DNA of 64,000 nucleotides, taken from the NCBI GenBank assembly GCA_029449235.1, contig JANATG010000002.1:4340001-4404000 (forward strand), read 5' to 3'. The notes below the pieces were generated by a model. It was not told the DNA's origin and made no database searches. It saw only the letters and a program-made list of their open reading frames with translations. Source of the DNA: Linnemannia schmuckeri (lineage: Eukaryota > Mortierellomycota > Mortierellomycetes > Mortierellales > Mortierellaceae). Shown here in pieces: positions 1 to 9,670 of the stretch. The translations under genes and the position numbers were made by a program. How positions within the stretch are numbered: the first letter of the stretch is position 1; each line of letters opens with the position of its first letter.

Positions 1-2
1 GT

Positions 3-80
3 GCGGCATCGGCGTTAACGATGATGGCCGATGATGTTGAGATTGATACCCTTGGCGGAGCTGTGGATGATTCTGAGTAA
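3..80 (+). CDS. Possible 3' end of a gene cut by the window edge
   Basis: One frame is open from the left edge and ends at TAA 78-80. It encodes 25 residues that finish in an acidic tail (MADDVEIDTLGG then AVDDSE). The composition looks like a protein C-terminus, but 25 codons are too few to identify a family or to exclude chance. Bases 81-259 hold no recognisable gene. Confidence 0.25.
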   Translation, partial: AASALTMMADDVEIDTLGGAVDDSE

Positions 81-259
81 ATTATCGGCAACATCGCACA
101 TTAAATTAATCTGTATAGACTTTTTTTTGCTTGGCGAAGCGAAGGTTGAGCTTGTGAGTAGGAAAAAAAACCCCCCTATATGCGACTGTCTATCGCGCTT
201 TCCTGGTTGAAAACACGCAGACCTCAGGCGCTCACCAGCCTTCGTCTCTCTGTTATCAT

Positions 260-1237
260 CTAAGCCATGCCTAAATTGGTGACAATGTGGTAGGGTTGAT
301 CCAGGTACTCCAAAAATGCAGGATCCTTGTCCAAAGCCTTGAGCTCTTCCTGTACCGCCTCAACCACCATTGGCTCGTCCGTCACCAAGTGAATGTCAGC
401 GGGATGTGGTCGAAGCCCACACGAGACCTTGTCCACAAAGTCAGACTGCTGATTGCTCGAGAATAAAATTTTGGCAGCTTGAAGATGGTAGGCTAAGACC
501 ATTTTGACTAAGAAGCCGAGCTACCTCGCCTGTTTTGTCGCTTTCGAGAATAGTGCGTACTCCGATCCGAAGTCATTCATTGTATGCTCAATCGACTTGT
601 CAACAGCGTCAACGAGAATAGTTTGTTTCGAGCCCTGAGAAGAACAACGCATGGCAAGGCGTCTGACGACGTCAACGCAATATCGGGCTCGTCCGGTTAG
701 CTTGCGGCGTTTGGCAGGCGGGATTTCACCGTCTGACAAGTCGAATAGCTTCGAGAGCATCTTGTTGACATCAATGTCGTCGAACTGGGGAAATTCTGTA
801 ATCCTCGAGAAATTAGTGGGTTCGGCGATGGCCGAGTACACATGATCGGTATCTTGTTCCTATCAACCTCTCTTCCCTCAGATTTTATACAGCTACCCTT
901 GAATCCTATGCATGTTATCGGGCAACCCCCGTCAACATCACCATACCGTGTAAGATTGGTGAGAATTCTTCGGAAGCATCCTGATTTGCTAGATGGTGTC
1001 ATGAGTAACTTGCACAATGGCTTCTGGAGATCAATCCGTTCGTTCGTGAAAGCCTGCAGCGGAGGAGATGCCACTTGGTTAGAGTTCCTTATCCAGTCTA
1101 GTAAAGACATACCTTTGAACTGGTGGTTCGGGTACTGCAAAGGTGTAAGGGGCCTGTCTTGTTTCAAGCTCTGCGACTCTGGCGAGGAGTATTTGGATGA
1201 CGGCATCGTTGGTGTCAAGGGAGGAAGGGGTTACCAT
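260..1237 (-). pseudogene. Decayed gene, unrecognised (weakly Crinkler-like)
   Basis: A single minus-strand frame runs from about 858 to 260 and is interrupted only by an in-frame TAG at 521-523. On both sides the translation looks like real protein: the upstream part has LTGRARYCVDVVRRL and the downstream part YLDQPYHIVTNLGMA. A further coding-like segment starts at an ATG at 1235-1237 (NDAVIQILLARVAELETR). The sequence between them shifts frame, with possible splice signals (GTATGT near 1110, CTGCAG near 1047), so the 5' structure is not resolved. The pattern recalls C-terminal parts of Crinkler-type proteins common in Mortierella and arbuscular fungi, but this is only an impression. It is probably a pseudogene; an unusual intron over 521 cannot be excluded. 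Confidence 0.45.
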
Positions 1238-1486
1238 ACTGCAAGCTCATGGAAATTCAGATGATTTGCCGGATGTGATCCAGGGCGAGTAAAAAGAAGA
1301 TAGGGATCCAGATCCGGAGTCACCCTCTTTTAATCCACTTGTTTTTATTTTCTGTTTTTATTTTACTTGGTCAGAATAGAAAGGTTATACACATCCTCGG
1401 TCCTTGGTCGTCTCGACGGAAAATATAAGATCCAATCAACTTCTTTATTTGGTCGCTCATTTAAGTAGAAATGTAGTGTGTATTTT

Positions 1487-2419
1487 CTAATGAAGATTGA
1501 CGGGGTTCTTGATAAAGAATTCTTCTAAAGTAGTCAACTTGCCACGAGCATTCCGCGCGGACCACTCTACCAGATCCATTGTGCTGCTGCCATAGTATCC
1601 AAAATCTTCAACGTACTTCATCTTGAGCATAATATTGTCTACAGCAGTGGGCGGCATCACGCGCTTGAAGTCATTAACAGATATCTGTTTGTACTTGACA
1701 ACTTTTCCGGTGGCTTTGCTGATAGCTTAGGCAATCTCGTCGAGAGTGTAGAGCTTGGTTGCGGCCGACAAGACCTTGCCCTCATACTTGTCAGGCTCAG
1801 CAAGAATAGTCCCTACTTACTTGCCGGTGTTGTCAAGGACGTCGATGAGAGGAAACGGAGCTTGAGGCGACACGATATTACTGAAAGCGTACGTTCCGTC
1901 GCCGACAAGATAAGGCGCAGATATGTCCAGGTAATTCTGCATAAAGCTTCCAGGAGAAAAGAAAGCGCTGTCGAGAGGCAGGCCTCGAATATATTGCTCC
2001 GTCGCAGCCTTTACATCAAAAGCTGGCACAGTGTAAACGCCGTCGGAAATCTTGTTGGTATGCGGTAGGGTGCTGAAGATCAAGTACTGAACGCCCTCCG
2101 CAACTGCCGCATCTCCCAAGGCCCTCCCCTGAGCACGCTCCCTGGTCTCTATTTGATCATTGTAGATAGTAAACGTCGCGGCAAAGACTGTGTATGCTCC
2201 TCGCATGGCCTGCTTGAGAGAGTCTATGCCATCCATGTCGCCTTTGACGACTTCTACGCCTTTCTTGTGGAGAGCCAGAGCCTCAGGCTTGGAGGGATCA
2301 CAAGTAACACCACGCACCTTATACACTTTGGACAAAGCCGAGTCATTGATTATATAGTCAATTATAGAACTGCTCTGTTGGCCTGTAGCAAAAAAAAAAA
2401 CGACAAGAAGCTTGCTCAT
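1487..2419 (-). pseudogene. NmrA-like NAD(P)-binding family gene, broken by two stop codons
   Basis: The frame from ATG 2419 to TAG 1487 encodes about 310 codons, the usual size for NmrA/HSCARG-type redox-sensing Rossmann proteins of the atypical short-chain dehydrogenase family. Recognisable parts are VRGVTCDPSKPEAL, the GVEVVKGDMDGIDSLKQAM segment, GVQYLIFSTLPH and the end of the fold (LAEPDKYEGKVLSAATKLYT, then GKLTTLEEFFIKNP). In-frame TAA codons lie at 1817-1819, just after NTGK, and at 1727-1729. The N-terminal glycine motif, normally GATGQQGG, reads FFATGQQSS where a run of A bases sits at 2390-2400, so the dinucleotide-binding loop is damaged too. Everything else is collinear and in one frame, so the decay looks recent. 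No intron explains the stops. Confidence 0.8.
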
Positions 2420-3520
2420 AACGGTGATGGTGATGTTTGGAACTAGATGATGGTGAGAAAGGGTTGGAGGTGATGGTAGGTTAGAATTGCAACTGAGATG
2501 ACACGAATCTGAACAGGAACTGAAAGCCTATGTGACATTTCATGAACAATATATGCTATTTCAGATGCGGTGCAGTCTTCAATCCGCAATAATTACTAAT
2601 CCGCTTCAACTATTAGCCTAATTTAAACGTTGAAATAACCTACATGTTCAAAAGAAAAGGATATAAAACAATTATGATTTCTCTGCTTGAGAGACATACA
2701 GGTTTTTCAGAACAAAAGACGGGAAGTAAGAAACAGGAGGATAGCAGCAATGAGTTTGGAGAAACAGGAGGATAACAGCAGTGAAATCGAATAAGAAGGA
2801 AATAAAGGAAATTGCACGTGTATTAGCAAGAAGACAACAGGTGATGAATAGGCAAGATACAAGGTAAGAAACAAAGAAGGGTGTAAGGGAAATGGCACAG
2901 GCGTGAACCAAATTTATTGTTCAAGAGAAGGGTATTTATGAGTGGCATCTATTGTACAAGGGGTAGGAGGCATAAGGGCTAAGGACTAGGTGTAGGATGG
3001 AATTGGAATGTGATGTAGATTCGGATGGTTGGGATGTGGGGTGATTTTTGATGATATTAGGACAGTCATGTTTTGTCCCAGTCGCCTAGTTGCCAGGTCT
3101 TGGCCTCGGTTCTCTGGTTCTTAACGGCTCTTGCTTTTTGGTTGAATGCACCATGAATTGATTTGTATGGTGATTTGGGGTGGCTTAGCTTCTGGTGGCC
3201 ATTTGACTATTTTACTATTTTACGCGTTTGCCTGTGAGTGTCTGGAAAAGCACCTTTCTTTCCATGATACGAGCAGATCTTGAGAGTTACCGTCTTTATT
3301 CGCGATATTGAGAAGGGAGACATACACATACACATACACATACACATATATATGCAATGTTTTCCTTGTCTGCCCGCTATCTGGGTAATGGCCGTCGATC
3401 CTGAAGACACTCCCTCGAATACAGGAGCTATAGAGGGAAACTCCACTTACCCTTCTCCCTCTTCCTTGACGAATGACCCCGTCACACCTGGTACTGACAC
3501 CAACGCCTCGGCCAAATGGG
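2420..3520. other. Intergenic region, no supported gene
   Basis: Only short low-complexity reading frames are present. A short CACATA/ACACAT repeat lies at about 3323-3350. I see no homology-bearing ORF, tRNA or element end here. Confidence 0.5.
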
Positions 3521-4073
3521 TTTAATCTCAGCAGATCGACGCAACAGAGCATCTCTACTGCTTACCATACTCCGTTCAATTAAAGTCGTCGGCAATGGAC
3601 TTATCCCTTAAATTATTTGAAATTAGCATTAGTGGGAATGTCACAAAGCCTTTCCGCTCTGCAAGATAACCTCACGTAGTATAATTCAGGATCCGAAGAT
3701 CTATTCGTATTCAACTAAAAATCGGAAAAGGTGGTAATCGTCGCGTTCCAGCACGGGTTCTGACTTAGAGGCGTTCAGCCATCACCCAATGGATAATAGC
3801 TTCGGGCCATTGCCTGCTCAGGCAGGCCCAAATACCAATTCTCCGAATGAGCGGTTCGTTGAGGGCAAAGTTTAACTACTATTGCAACAACATTTCATCA
3901 GTAGGGTAAAACTAACCTGTCTTACGACGGTCTACACCCCAGATCTTAATCCCTATTAGTGGGTGAACAATCCAACGCTTACTGAGTTCTGGTTCAGTAT
4001 GATAAGAAGAGCCGACATCGAAGGATCAAAAAGTAACGTCGCTATAAACACTTGACTGCCGCAAGCCAATTAA
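3521..4073 (-). rRNA. Truncated LSU (25S/28S) rRNA 3'-end fragment, copy A
   Basis: Read on the minus strand this matches the last 0.55 kb of eukaryotic large-subunit rRNA. Landmarks on the plus strand are the 3' terminus (TTAATCTCAGCAGATCG), TTCTGACTTAGAGGCGTTCA, CAGTAGGGTAAAACTAACCT, CCTATTAGTGGGTGAACAAT and GAGCCGACATCGAAGGATCA. Similarity stops near 4073. No other part of an rDNA unit is present. The copy differs at many positions from canonical LSU, so it is a non-functional derivative. It is nearly identical to the copy at 13075-13613. Confidence 0.85.
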
Positions 4074-4109
4074 TTTCTCCGTCCCTTAGTCTTTCCTCCC
4101 ATACGCTGG

Positions 4110-4133
4110 TTTTTTTTTTTTTTTTTTTTTTTT
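4110..4133. repeat. Run of 24 T
   Basis: A homopolymer tract about 36 bp beyond the 5' (rRNA-sense) end of LSU fragment A. On the minus strand it is a poly(A) run, but it lies on the wrong side of the rRNA fragment to be a retroposition tail. Confidence 0.9.
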
Positions 4134-4623
4134 ATTCCTTAACATTTTTCACCCTTTGATCTTTTTTCAGCTCTTAGTCTTTTCTATCCCTTGACTTTTT
4201 CTTGTCCCTTGAATTTTTTCATACCTTTTATCCCTTGATCTTTTCACCCCTTGGCACTGAAATTATGTTGTTCTCGTTTGAGTTAATTCTTGCCGTTCTT
4301 TTCGTTCTCGATTGTACTTTTCATTCCTAACTTTTGTATACTTCATTAGGTTAAAAAGAGAGTCTCTCTATCTTGATTTGTTCCCCATCTAGTAACTTGA
4401 TAAACCAGATCATTCTGAGAAAACTTCGCTTATTCATTTTATTCCCTCGTTCCTCTCGTCCCTCCATTACACACATATATTTCCCTTGTGCTTTTTCGTT
4501 GAAAGATCAAATCCTTTCACCTTCCGCCTCGATTCGTGACAGTATGATTAGGTGCAAATGCAGTGTGTTTAATTTTTAAAAAATCAATAGATAAGTTGTG
4601 TAAATGGTATTTTCCATTGACTA

Positions 4624-6264
4624 TCAGAGAGATACAAGTGATGTGGCGGAGTTTTCCGTTAAGCACGTAGTTGTAGCCATCGTTGATAATTCTTTCTGGT
4701 ATATGATCTTGCCTCCATCCAGCTCCAGGTCGTTGTCCAAGTTGCATGTGGTTAACATTGGCTTAGGTTTCTCTCGATGGAAGACAAATCTGTTCGTGAC
4801 AATATTATAGAGCGAGTCTGTGTATATAGGCTTAAAAGTAAGAGACCAGCCAAATACTAATAGACATATGCCTAATATTCCGCCAGCAATAGCGATTAGC
4901 GTATTAGGAATATCGTATCCCTTGCGGATATCAAAAACGTCATATGTAATTAACACCTGCCCTTTAACCCACTCAACGATGAGGCTAAAGCCAAACGACG
5001 CAAGCATGTCGGCTACCAAATAGCTAGCATCGTGCAAATCGAATGGGACTAGGGTATGGTTTGTGGGGAGATGTTTGATGGCGGCAATGGTGGTGATGGC
5101 GTTTCCGCTTAGTGCTTTACCAAAGCGGGCGGATATTGTTGAGTTGAACTGGTGAGATTTCGCAATAATGATGCTCGCGGTGCTGTAAGAGCAGATGGCA
5201 ATCGACACATTGGTCAAAAACCCGAGCCCCCGTAAGCAGCCTGCAATTTCCACACTAGGCCCATCTGCCATGTACTCTATAAAGCCGACAGTAGTTGTGT
5301 TGGTTGCATGTGTTGCATTAAGCATTGCTTGTTCGGTCTCGCGAAACAATGCGGTTTCCCCGATAAGCGATGTAGCTGCGTGATAGACGGAGCCCGCCCC
5401 CGAGCAGAAGCGTACAGTAGTCATGGACAAGACCACCATTTCTCCAGCAGCCGTCCAGCATTTTGTTGCCGAGGTTATTGGCGCCGAGGTCGTTCCGTTG
5501 ACCGCATAAGCCACCACGTTGCCGACAAAATCGGTTAATCCGCAGGTTATATTTCCGTATTTTAGAAATATGCTTAAAGAAACCTCGGTATACAGCGGTC
5601 CAGCCTTTACATCCATCGAAATGCTGCCTCTGCCGTTCCCTTTGTTGAGGGGTCGCGTATTCCACTGCTCGGTGATTGCGATGCTGCCAGCAGTGACCTC
5701 CAATTGCATGCAGCTGTTAGGCGAGCGTGTCACTATTGTGCTATTGTACAATATGTCCATATATTTGCAGCCAACGTCGTATCCGGATGTGTGTATGTTG
5801 TATATGCTATTGTTTTTCATGTTGGGGATGTTGGACGGGGAGTTCACCAGCGACAGCAAGACGTCAGCGACATTTCCGCGTGCATATGCGGTCCATTCCA
5901 CAAGAGCATATGACATACTTCCTGGGATGTATTGGTCAGAGTGGGCTATGGCCGGATAGGGGATGCCCAGCTGCTGCGACTGATGGATGAAGCGAGACAT
6001 GATGATGGACGACAGATTGGTTACTAAAGTTGCAACAAGCACGGCTGCCATTGTATAGCGGACTTTCCTTGGGATGGCATATGAGCCAAAGGATGATCTA
6101 AACATATCAACAAAGCCTCCTTGGTGGGTCCATCGGATACCGCTCGCATATGCGCCTCCGTAGCGGCAATATATCATTAGCACACGTCCGACCGACAGGA
6201 CCAGTATGAACTGGAATATTGCTAAGCATGCATTGAGGGCTTGGAAGCTAGTCTCTACAAACAT
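4624..6264 (-). CDS. Membrane glycoprotein with large N-glycosylated ectodomain, unknown function
   Basis: The open frame has its first ATG at 6262-6264, giving about 546 residues. It stays open 21 codons further upstream, where only a GTG is available, so an upstream exon is possible. A hydrophobic segment lies near the N-terminus (LAIFQFILVLSVGRVLMIY) and a second follows a basic stretch (MAAVLVATLVTNLSSIIM). Then come about 360 mostly polar residues with roughly ten N-x-S/T sequons and scattered cysteines, a third hydrophobic span (TLIAIAGGILGICLLVFGW) and a cytosolic tail of about 60 residues. This suggests a plasma-membrane or secretory-pathway protein with an exposed central domain. I do not recognise a named domain; lineage-specific families of this shape occur in Mortierella. 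It is the only intact-looking gene in the repeat-rich left end. Confidence 0.7.
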   Translation of the reverse strand: MFVETSFQALNACLAIFQFILVLSVGRVLMIYCRYGGAYASGIRWTHQGGFVDMFRSSFGSYAIPRKVRYTMAAVLVATLVTNLSSIIMSRFIHQSQQLGIPYPAIAHSDQYIPGSMSYALVEWTAYARGNVADVLLSLVNSPSNIPNMKNNSIYNIHTSGYDVGCKYMDILYNSTIVTRSPNSCMQLEVTAGSIAITEQWNTRPLNKGNGRGSISMDVKAGPLYTEVSLSIFLKYGNITCGLTDFVGNVVAYAVNGTTSAPITSATKCWTAAGEMVVLSMTTVRFCSGAGSVYHAATSLIGETALFRETEQAMLNATHATNTTTVGFIEYMADGPSVEIAGCLRGLGFLTNVSIAICSYSTASIIIAKSHQFNSTISARFGKALSGNAITTIAAIKHLPTNHTLVPFDLHDASYLVADMLASFGFSLIVEWVKGQVLITYDVFDIRKGYDIPNTLIAIAGGILGICLLVFGWSLTFKPIYTDSLYNIVTNRFVFHREKPKPMLTTCNLDNDLELDGGKIIYQKELSTMATTTCLTENSATSLVSL

Positions 6265-6357
6265 CCTGTATAGATGTAGGGTAGTATTAAATGCGGTGTA
6301 AAACAGGTCAGTTACAAATAACTGCACTTCTCCTTAAGCATAAGAGCCTCGAAAGTC

Positions 6358-6368
6358 AATTATATAGC
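6358..6368 (-). promoter_or_regulatory. Possible TATA element upstream of the membrane glycoprotein gene
   Basis: On the minus strand the sequence reads CTATATAATTG about 100 bp upstream of the proposed ATG. It is a good TATA match, but its position supports it only weakly. Confidence 0.25.
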
Positions 6369-6655
6369 CTTACAAGAGTTTGGTCAAGAAATGCAGGTTT
6401 GTTCGGGGGTATAGGTTTTCCAGTAAGGATGCTTGTTCACGCAGGAGATTGTCCGTGTTGCAGCTCTTGCGAGAGATATGGTTTAAGGCTACAAGGAAGG
6501 AGCAGGGGATGAGAGGGTATAGACAAAGTATTCAGTACTCGGTAAGGATTGAACTTCCTTGGGGAGCCATGGAATATATATATGTCTGTGTTTGGATGGC
6601 ATGACAAAAGAAAATCTAACTTTCTCATCGTTCTACACCAATAATTCGCTAACTC

Positions 6656-6740
6656 CACTTGCATGACCGATAGTACTAAAAGTCGACCGATCACTTGCAT
6701 GCTTGATAGTGCTAAGGGTCGACCGATCACTTGCAGTGTT
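6656..6740. repeat. 36-bp tandem repeat, about 2.3 copies
   Basis: Units at 6656-6691 and 6692-6727 both begin CACTTGCATG and end GTCGACCGAT, with a few internal substitutions. A third, partial unit starts at 6728. No coding function is apparent. Confidence 0.85.
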
Positions 6741-7144
6741 GTACAAGATTTGTTCGAAATATTGCTTTTCCCAAGAAGTGTGAAAATTGGGCGTAGAGTT
6801 GGCTGTTAAGTAAAAGGTTGATTTATTTTGCTTCGCCAACATTTTAAGTTGCAAGATTCGTTTCTGTCGAGAATCCGAACTAGAACCAGGCGAGGTTGAC
6901 CTTTCTCAGGACAGAGACTGGAGGTATGGTGGGTGGGGAAGATAAGGGAGAGAGAGAGATGGGTTGCAAGGTATTGACGAAGTGTATTCAAGTTACTAGG
7001 TGCGGAACAAGCCACGTTAAACTATGGCTACTTATACTGGCTATCTGGGCTCTTAATAAATTATTTCTGCAGGAGCAGCCTGGATGCATATTAATTAATA
7101 CACCAAAGCCTTGCTGCATAATAATTAATGTATATGCTGCCTTG

Positions 7145-7204
7145 AGCCTAGGACGCGACATCTAAGCCTAGGACGCGACATCTGAGCCTAGGACGCGACA
7201 GTTT
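7145..7204. repeat. 20-bp tandem repeat, three copies
   Basis: AGCCTAGGACGCGACATCTR occurs at 7145-7164, 7165-7184 and 7185-7204. The last copy diverges in its final four bases. Function is unknown. Confidence 0.9.
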
Positions 7205-7324
7205 CCCTAGCATGATATAACATGATAGCAGAGCATCTTCAGAAACGGGTTTCTTTGATCCTGTCATCTCCACATAAATCAGAAGGACTAAAATATAGAT
7301 AATTTATGATGAGAGGTGAGTGTT

Positions 7325-7448
7325 AAACTCAGCTTACCTTCCCTATTAGTGTGTGAACAATCCAATGCTCACTGAATCCTGGCTCAGTATGATAAGTAGA
7401 GCCGACATCCAAGGAACAAAAAGCAACACCGCTATGACCGCATGGCTG
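7325..7448 (-). rRNA. LSU rRNA fragment, copy C (short, more diverged)
   Basis: This is the same LSU region as the right-hand end of copies A and B: CCCTATTAGTGTGTGAACAA, then a degenerate GTATGATAAG and GAGCCGACATCC block, ending at CATGGCTG. Only about 120 bp remain. It stops at the equivalent LSU position to copy B. Confidence 0.75.
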
Positions 7449-7796
7449 GCCCTTGACCGTTTTTATGTGCTTGCCATTGATTTTTTTTCACGACTTGGTT
7501 TTTTCTCATGTGTAAGATGTTTAGCAGTTGCTAGTCGCAGCAGCTGCGTGTTTACTCACGTGAAAAGAGGGGCATATATCCCTTTGGTAATTGGATTTCG
7601 TCATATCCTTCTTAAAAAATACGCTGAGAGGTTTTTTAATCGCTGAACATGTTTGAATTCTACTATGTCAAAATTTAGGTGAAGAGAGGAAGACGAGAAA
7701 GAAGGTGGTCGTTGAACCGTATATTGAGCACACTAATTTATAGAATTCTTCAAGTATAAAGTACCCTGTATTTTGTCACTCTATGCTAAAACCTGT

Positions 7797-9118
7797 TCAC
7801 TTATACTTTGCTTTGAATACCGTTGTCCTCAACCCCTCAGTTTGCGTTTTCCCCGATCGGGTGCGAAGGGGTGAGTATTTAAGAGCATGCGAGTGAACTT
7901 CACCCTCTTCCTCCTCTCTCTCCTCCTCTTCCGCCTCTTCCTCCTCTTCCTCTTCCTCTTCCTCTTCCTCTTCCTCTTCCTCTTCCTCTTCCTCTTCCTC
8001 TTCCTCTTCCTCCGCTTCCTCCTCGCCCACGTCCACGTCCACATCCTCTTCCTTTTCCCTGTCTTCAGACTTTAGCTCATGATCCCAACCCTCAATATAT
8101 TGGCCTTGGTAATCTTTAGGAAGGGCTTGGCGGACACCAAAAAGACGCCCAAGTAGAGCTCCAGCAAGTGAAAGCTGGAAATTTTGCCCAACTTCGCGGA
8201 TCTACCCTCTTGCCATTGCAGCATCAATTCGTGCTAGACCATGTGCTACATGGCCCGTAAGGGTCTCGGCTTGGACAATCTCCTGGCGGACGCGGGTCTT
8301 AATGCTGCTGAAGACGGACTCAGAGCATTGAGATGTGGACTGTATGGAGGGAGGAAGAGAAGGGTGTGACCAGTGGCAGTGACGGCGTCCTTGACCCTCT
8401 GAGTCTTGTGGAACTTGGCGTTGTCCATGAAAAGTATACGGTGCCTGTGTTCGAGAAGGGGAAAAGGTTGGTCCTTCAAAAATTTGGTAAAGGTCTATTG
8501 GTTGTAGACACCGCGCTTGAAGTGGTACGCTAGGATGCCCGGCTTATCAGCCACAATAACCAAGGACATATTCGGGCCACGGTTGTAGGGATCCCTCTGA
8601 ATGACACACCTTTCCCCGCGGGCGCGGCCATACTTGCGGGTGATGTGAAAATTGAAACCAGCCTCGTCAATGTAGACGAAGTGGTTCATATTACCAGGAC
8701 CGTGGAGGACATTCTCAGCCCATTATTGTCGAGCCTCAATACGCACGGGATCGTTGTACCTTTCTGACTCGGCCCTCATCAGCTTGAGTGTATAGGTAGT
8801 GAGCTTGTTGATGGCCCTGTTCACAGTACGTCGTGCAATGGAAGACTAGATCTGAAAATGCTCAGTCAGCTGTTGGTGAGCCACTCAATAGGGTGACCGG
8901 CAAACTCGTTCATGTTCTCAGTGAGCCAGTCAAGATGCGATTGCTGGATTCTGCTGATACGGTTGTCATCCCTAGGCAGCTTAGATATGCGGTTGGCCTG
9001 AATGAAGGTGTTGACAATGCTTCTGGCAGAAGATGAGGGAAGTTGAGGAGGCTAGTAACCGATGCCATGGTCTTGCCCTGGTCAGTGACCAGTTCAATGA
9101 TCTTTCCCTAGTAGAGTC
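7797..9118 (-). pseudogene. Tc1/mariner-type (DDE) transposase, dead copy with polyglutamate tail
   Basis: Read from 9118 down to 7797 the pieces assemble into one transposase of the Tc1/mariner DDE class. An N-terminal helix-turn-helix region contains SARSIVNTFIQANRISKLP, followed by a second HTH-like part (SSIARRTVNRAINKLTTYT). The catalytic domain has the first Asp in FVYIDEAGFNFH, the second in ILFMDNAKFHKTQ, then FLPPYSPHLNA and, after a frameshift, ESVFSSIK carrying the third acidic residue. The C-terminus runs through QALPKDYQGQYIEGW into a tail of about 30 nearly uninterrupted glutamates, encoded by a CTTCCT-type microsatellite at 7905-8020. Lesions are in-frame stops at 8202-8204, 8495-8497, 8723-8725 and 8846-8848, plus frameshifts near 8320, 8875 and 9045. 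It cannot make an active enzyme. I could not identify terminal inverted repeats; a 12-bp direct repeat (AAAATTTAGGTG) flanks it at 7670-7681 and 9331-9342. Confidence 0.8.
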
Positions 9119-9670
9119 GTCAATTTTTTGTTCTTCCTCCTTCTGATAGGCGGCGTAATGTTGTAAAGAGAGTGTGAGGGTCTTGTTGAGATGAAGCAGA
9201 TATGGTGGAAGGGAGGGGAAAAGGCTGTAAAGAATAGAGGCATTCACAGAAGTCGATATAAGGCAGAGTCAAAAATGATGAAGTTGCGTCCAATGGAATG
9301 ATGAAATAAAAGTCAATGCCAAAGCATTTTAAAATTTAGGTGCGTATTGTTCGAGTTCACCCTGACAATGTTATTTCGCATCTGCGTATTTTGTTTTTAA
9401 TGTAGAGCGATTTTGACTTGCCAAAGGGATAAATTACGAGCAACTAGAAATAAAAAGGATACATCTCTGTCTAGCTCAATTCTATTCCCACCATACGTTC
9501 ATATATACACACATCCCTATCTACGTTTATTCTTACTCTCTCTCTTTCTATCTAAGTTGATACAATACTTTTCATGCCTTTGTCGTTTGCTATCCCTTAT
9601 TTTTTGCTATTCCTGTGTCTTTTCTCACTTATAGCTCCTTTTCCCTTTCCCCTTCGACCATTATTCTATC

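Noticed and set aside
3521..4073. A functional rDNA unit at the LSU fragments
   Set aside because: Only the last 0.55 kb of LSU is present, with many changes, and no SSU, 5.8S or spacer is adjacent.
6656..7204. CRISPR-like array
   Set aside because: The tandem repeats have no spacers, only two to three units, and the organism is a eukaryote.
7887..8075. Plus-strand ORF of repeated Leu-Phe
   Set aside because: It is the opposite strand of the polyglutamate-encoding microsatellite at the end of the transposase pseudogene.
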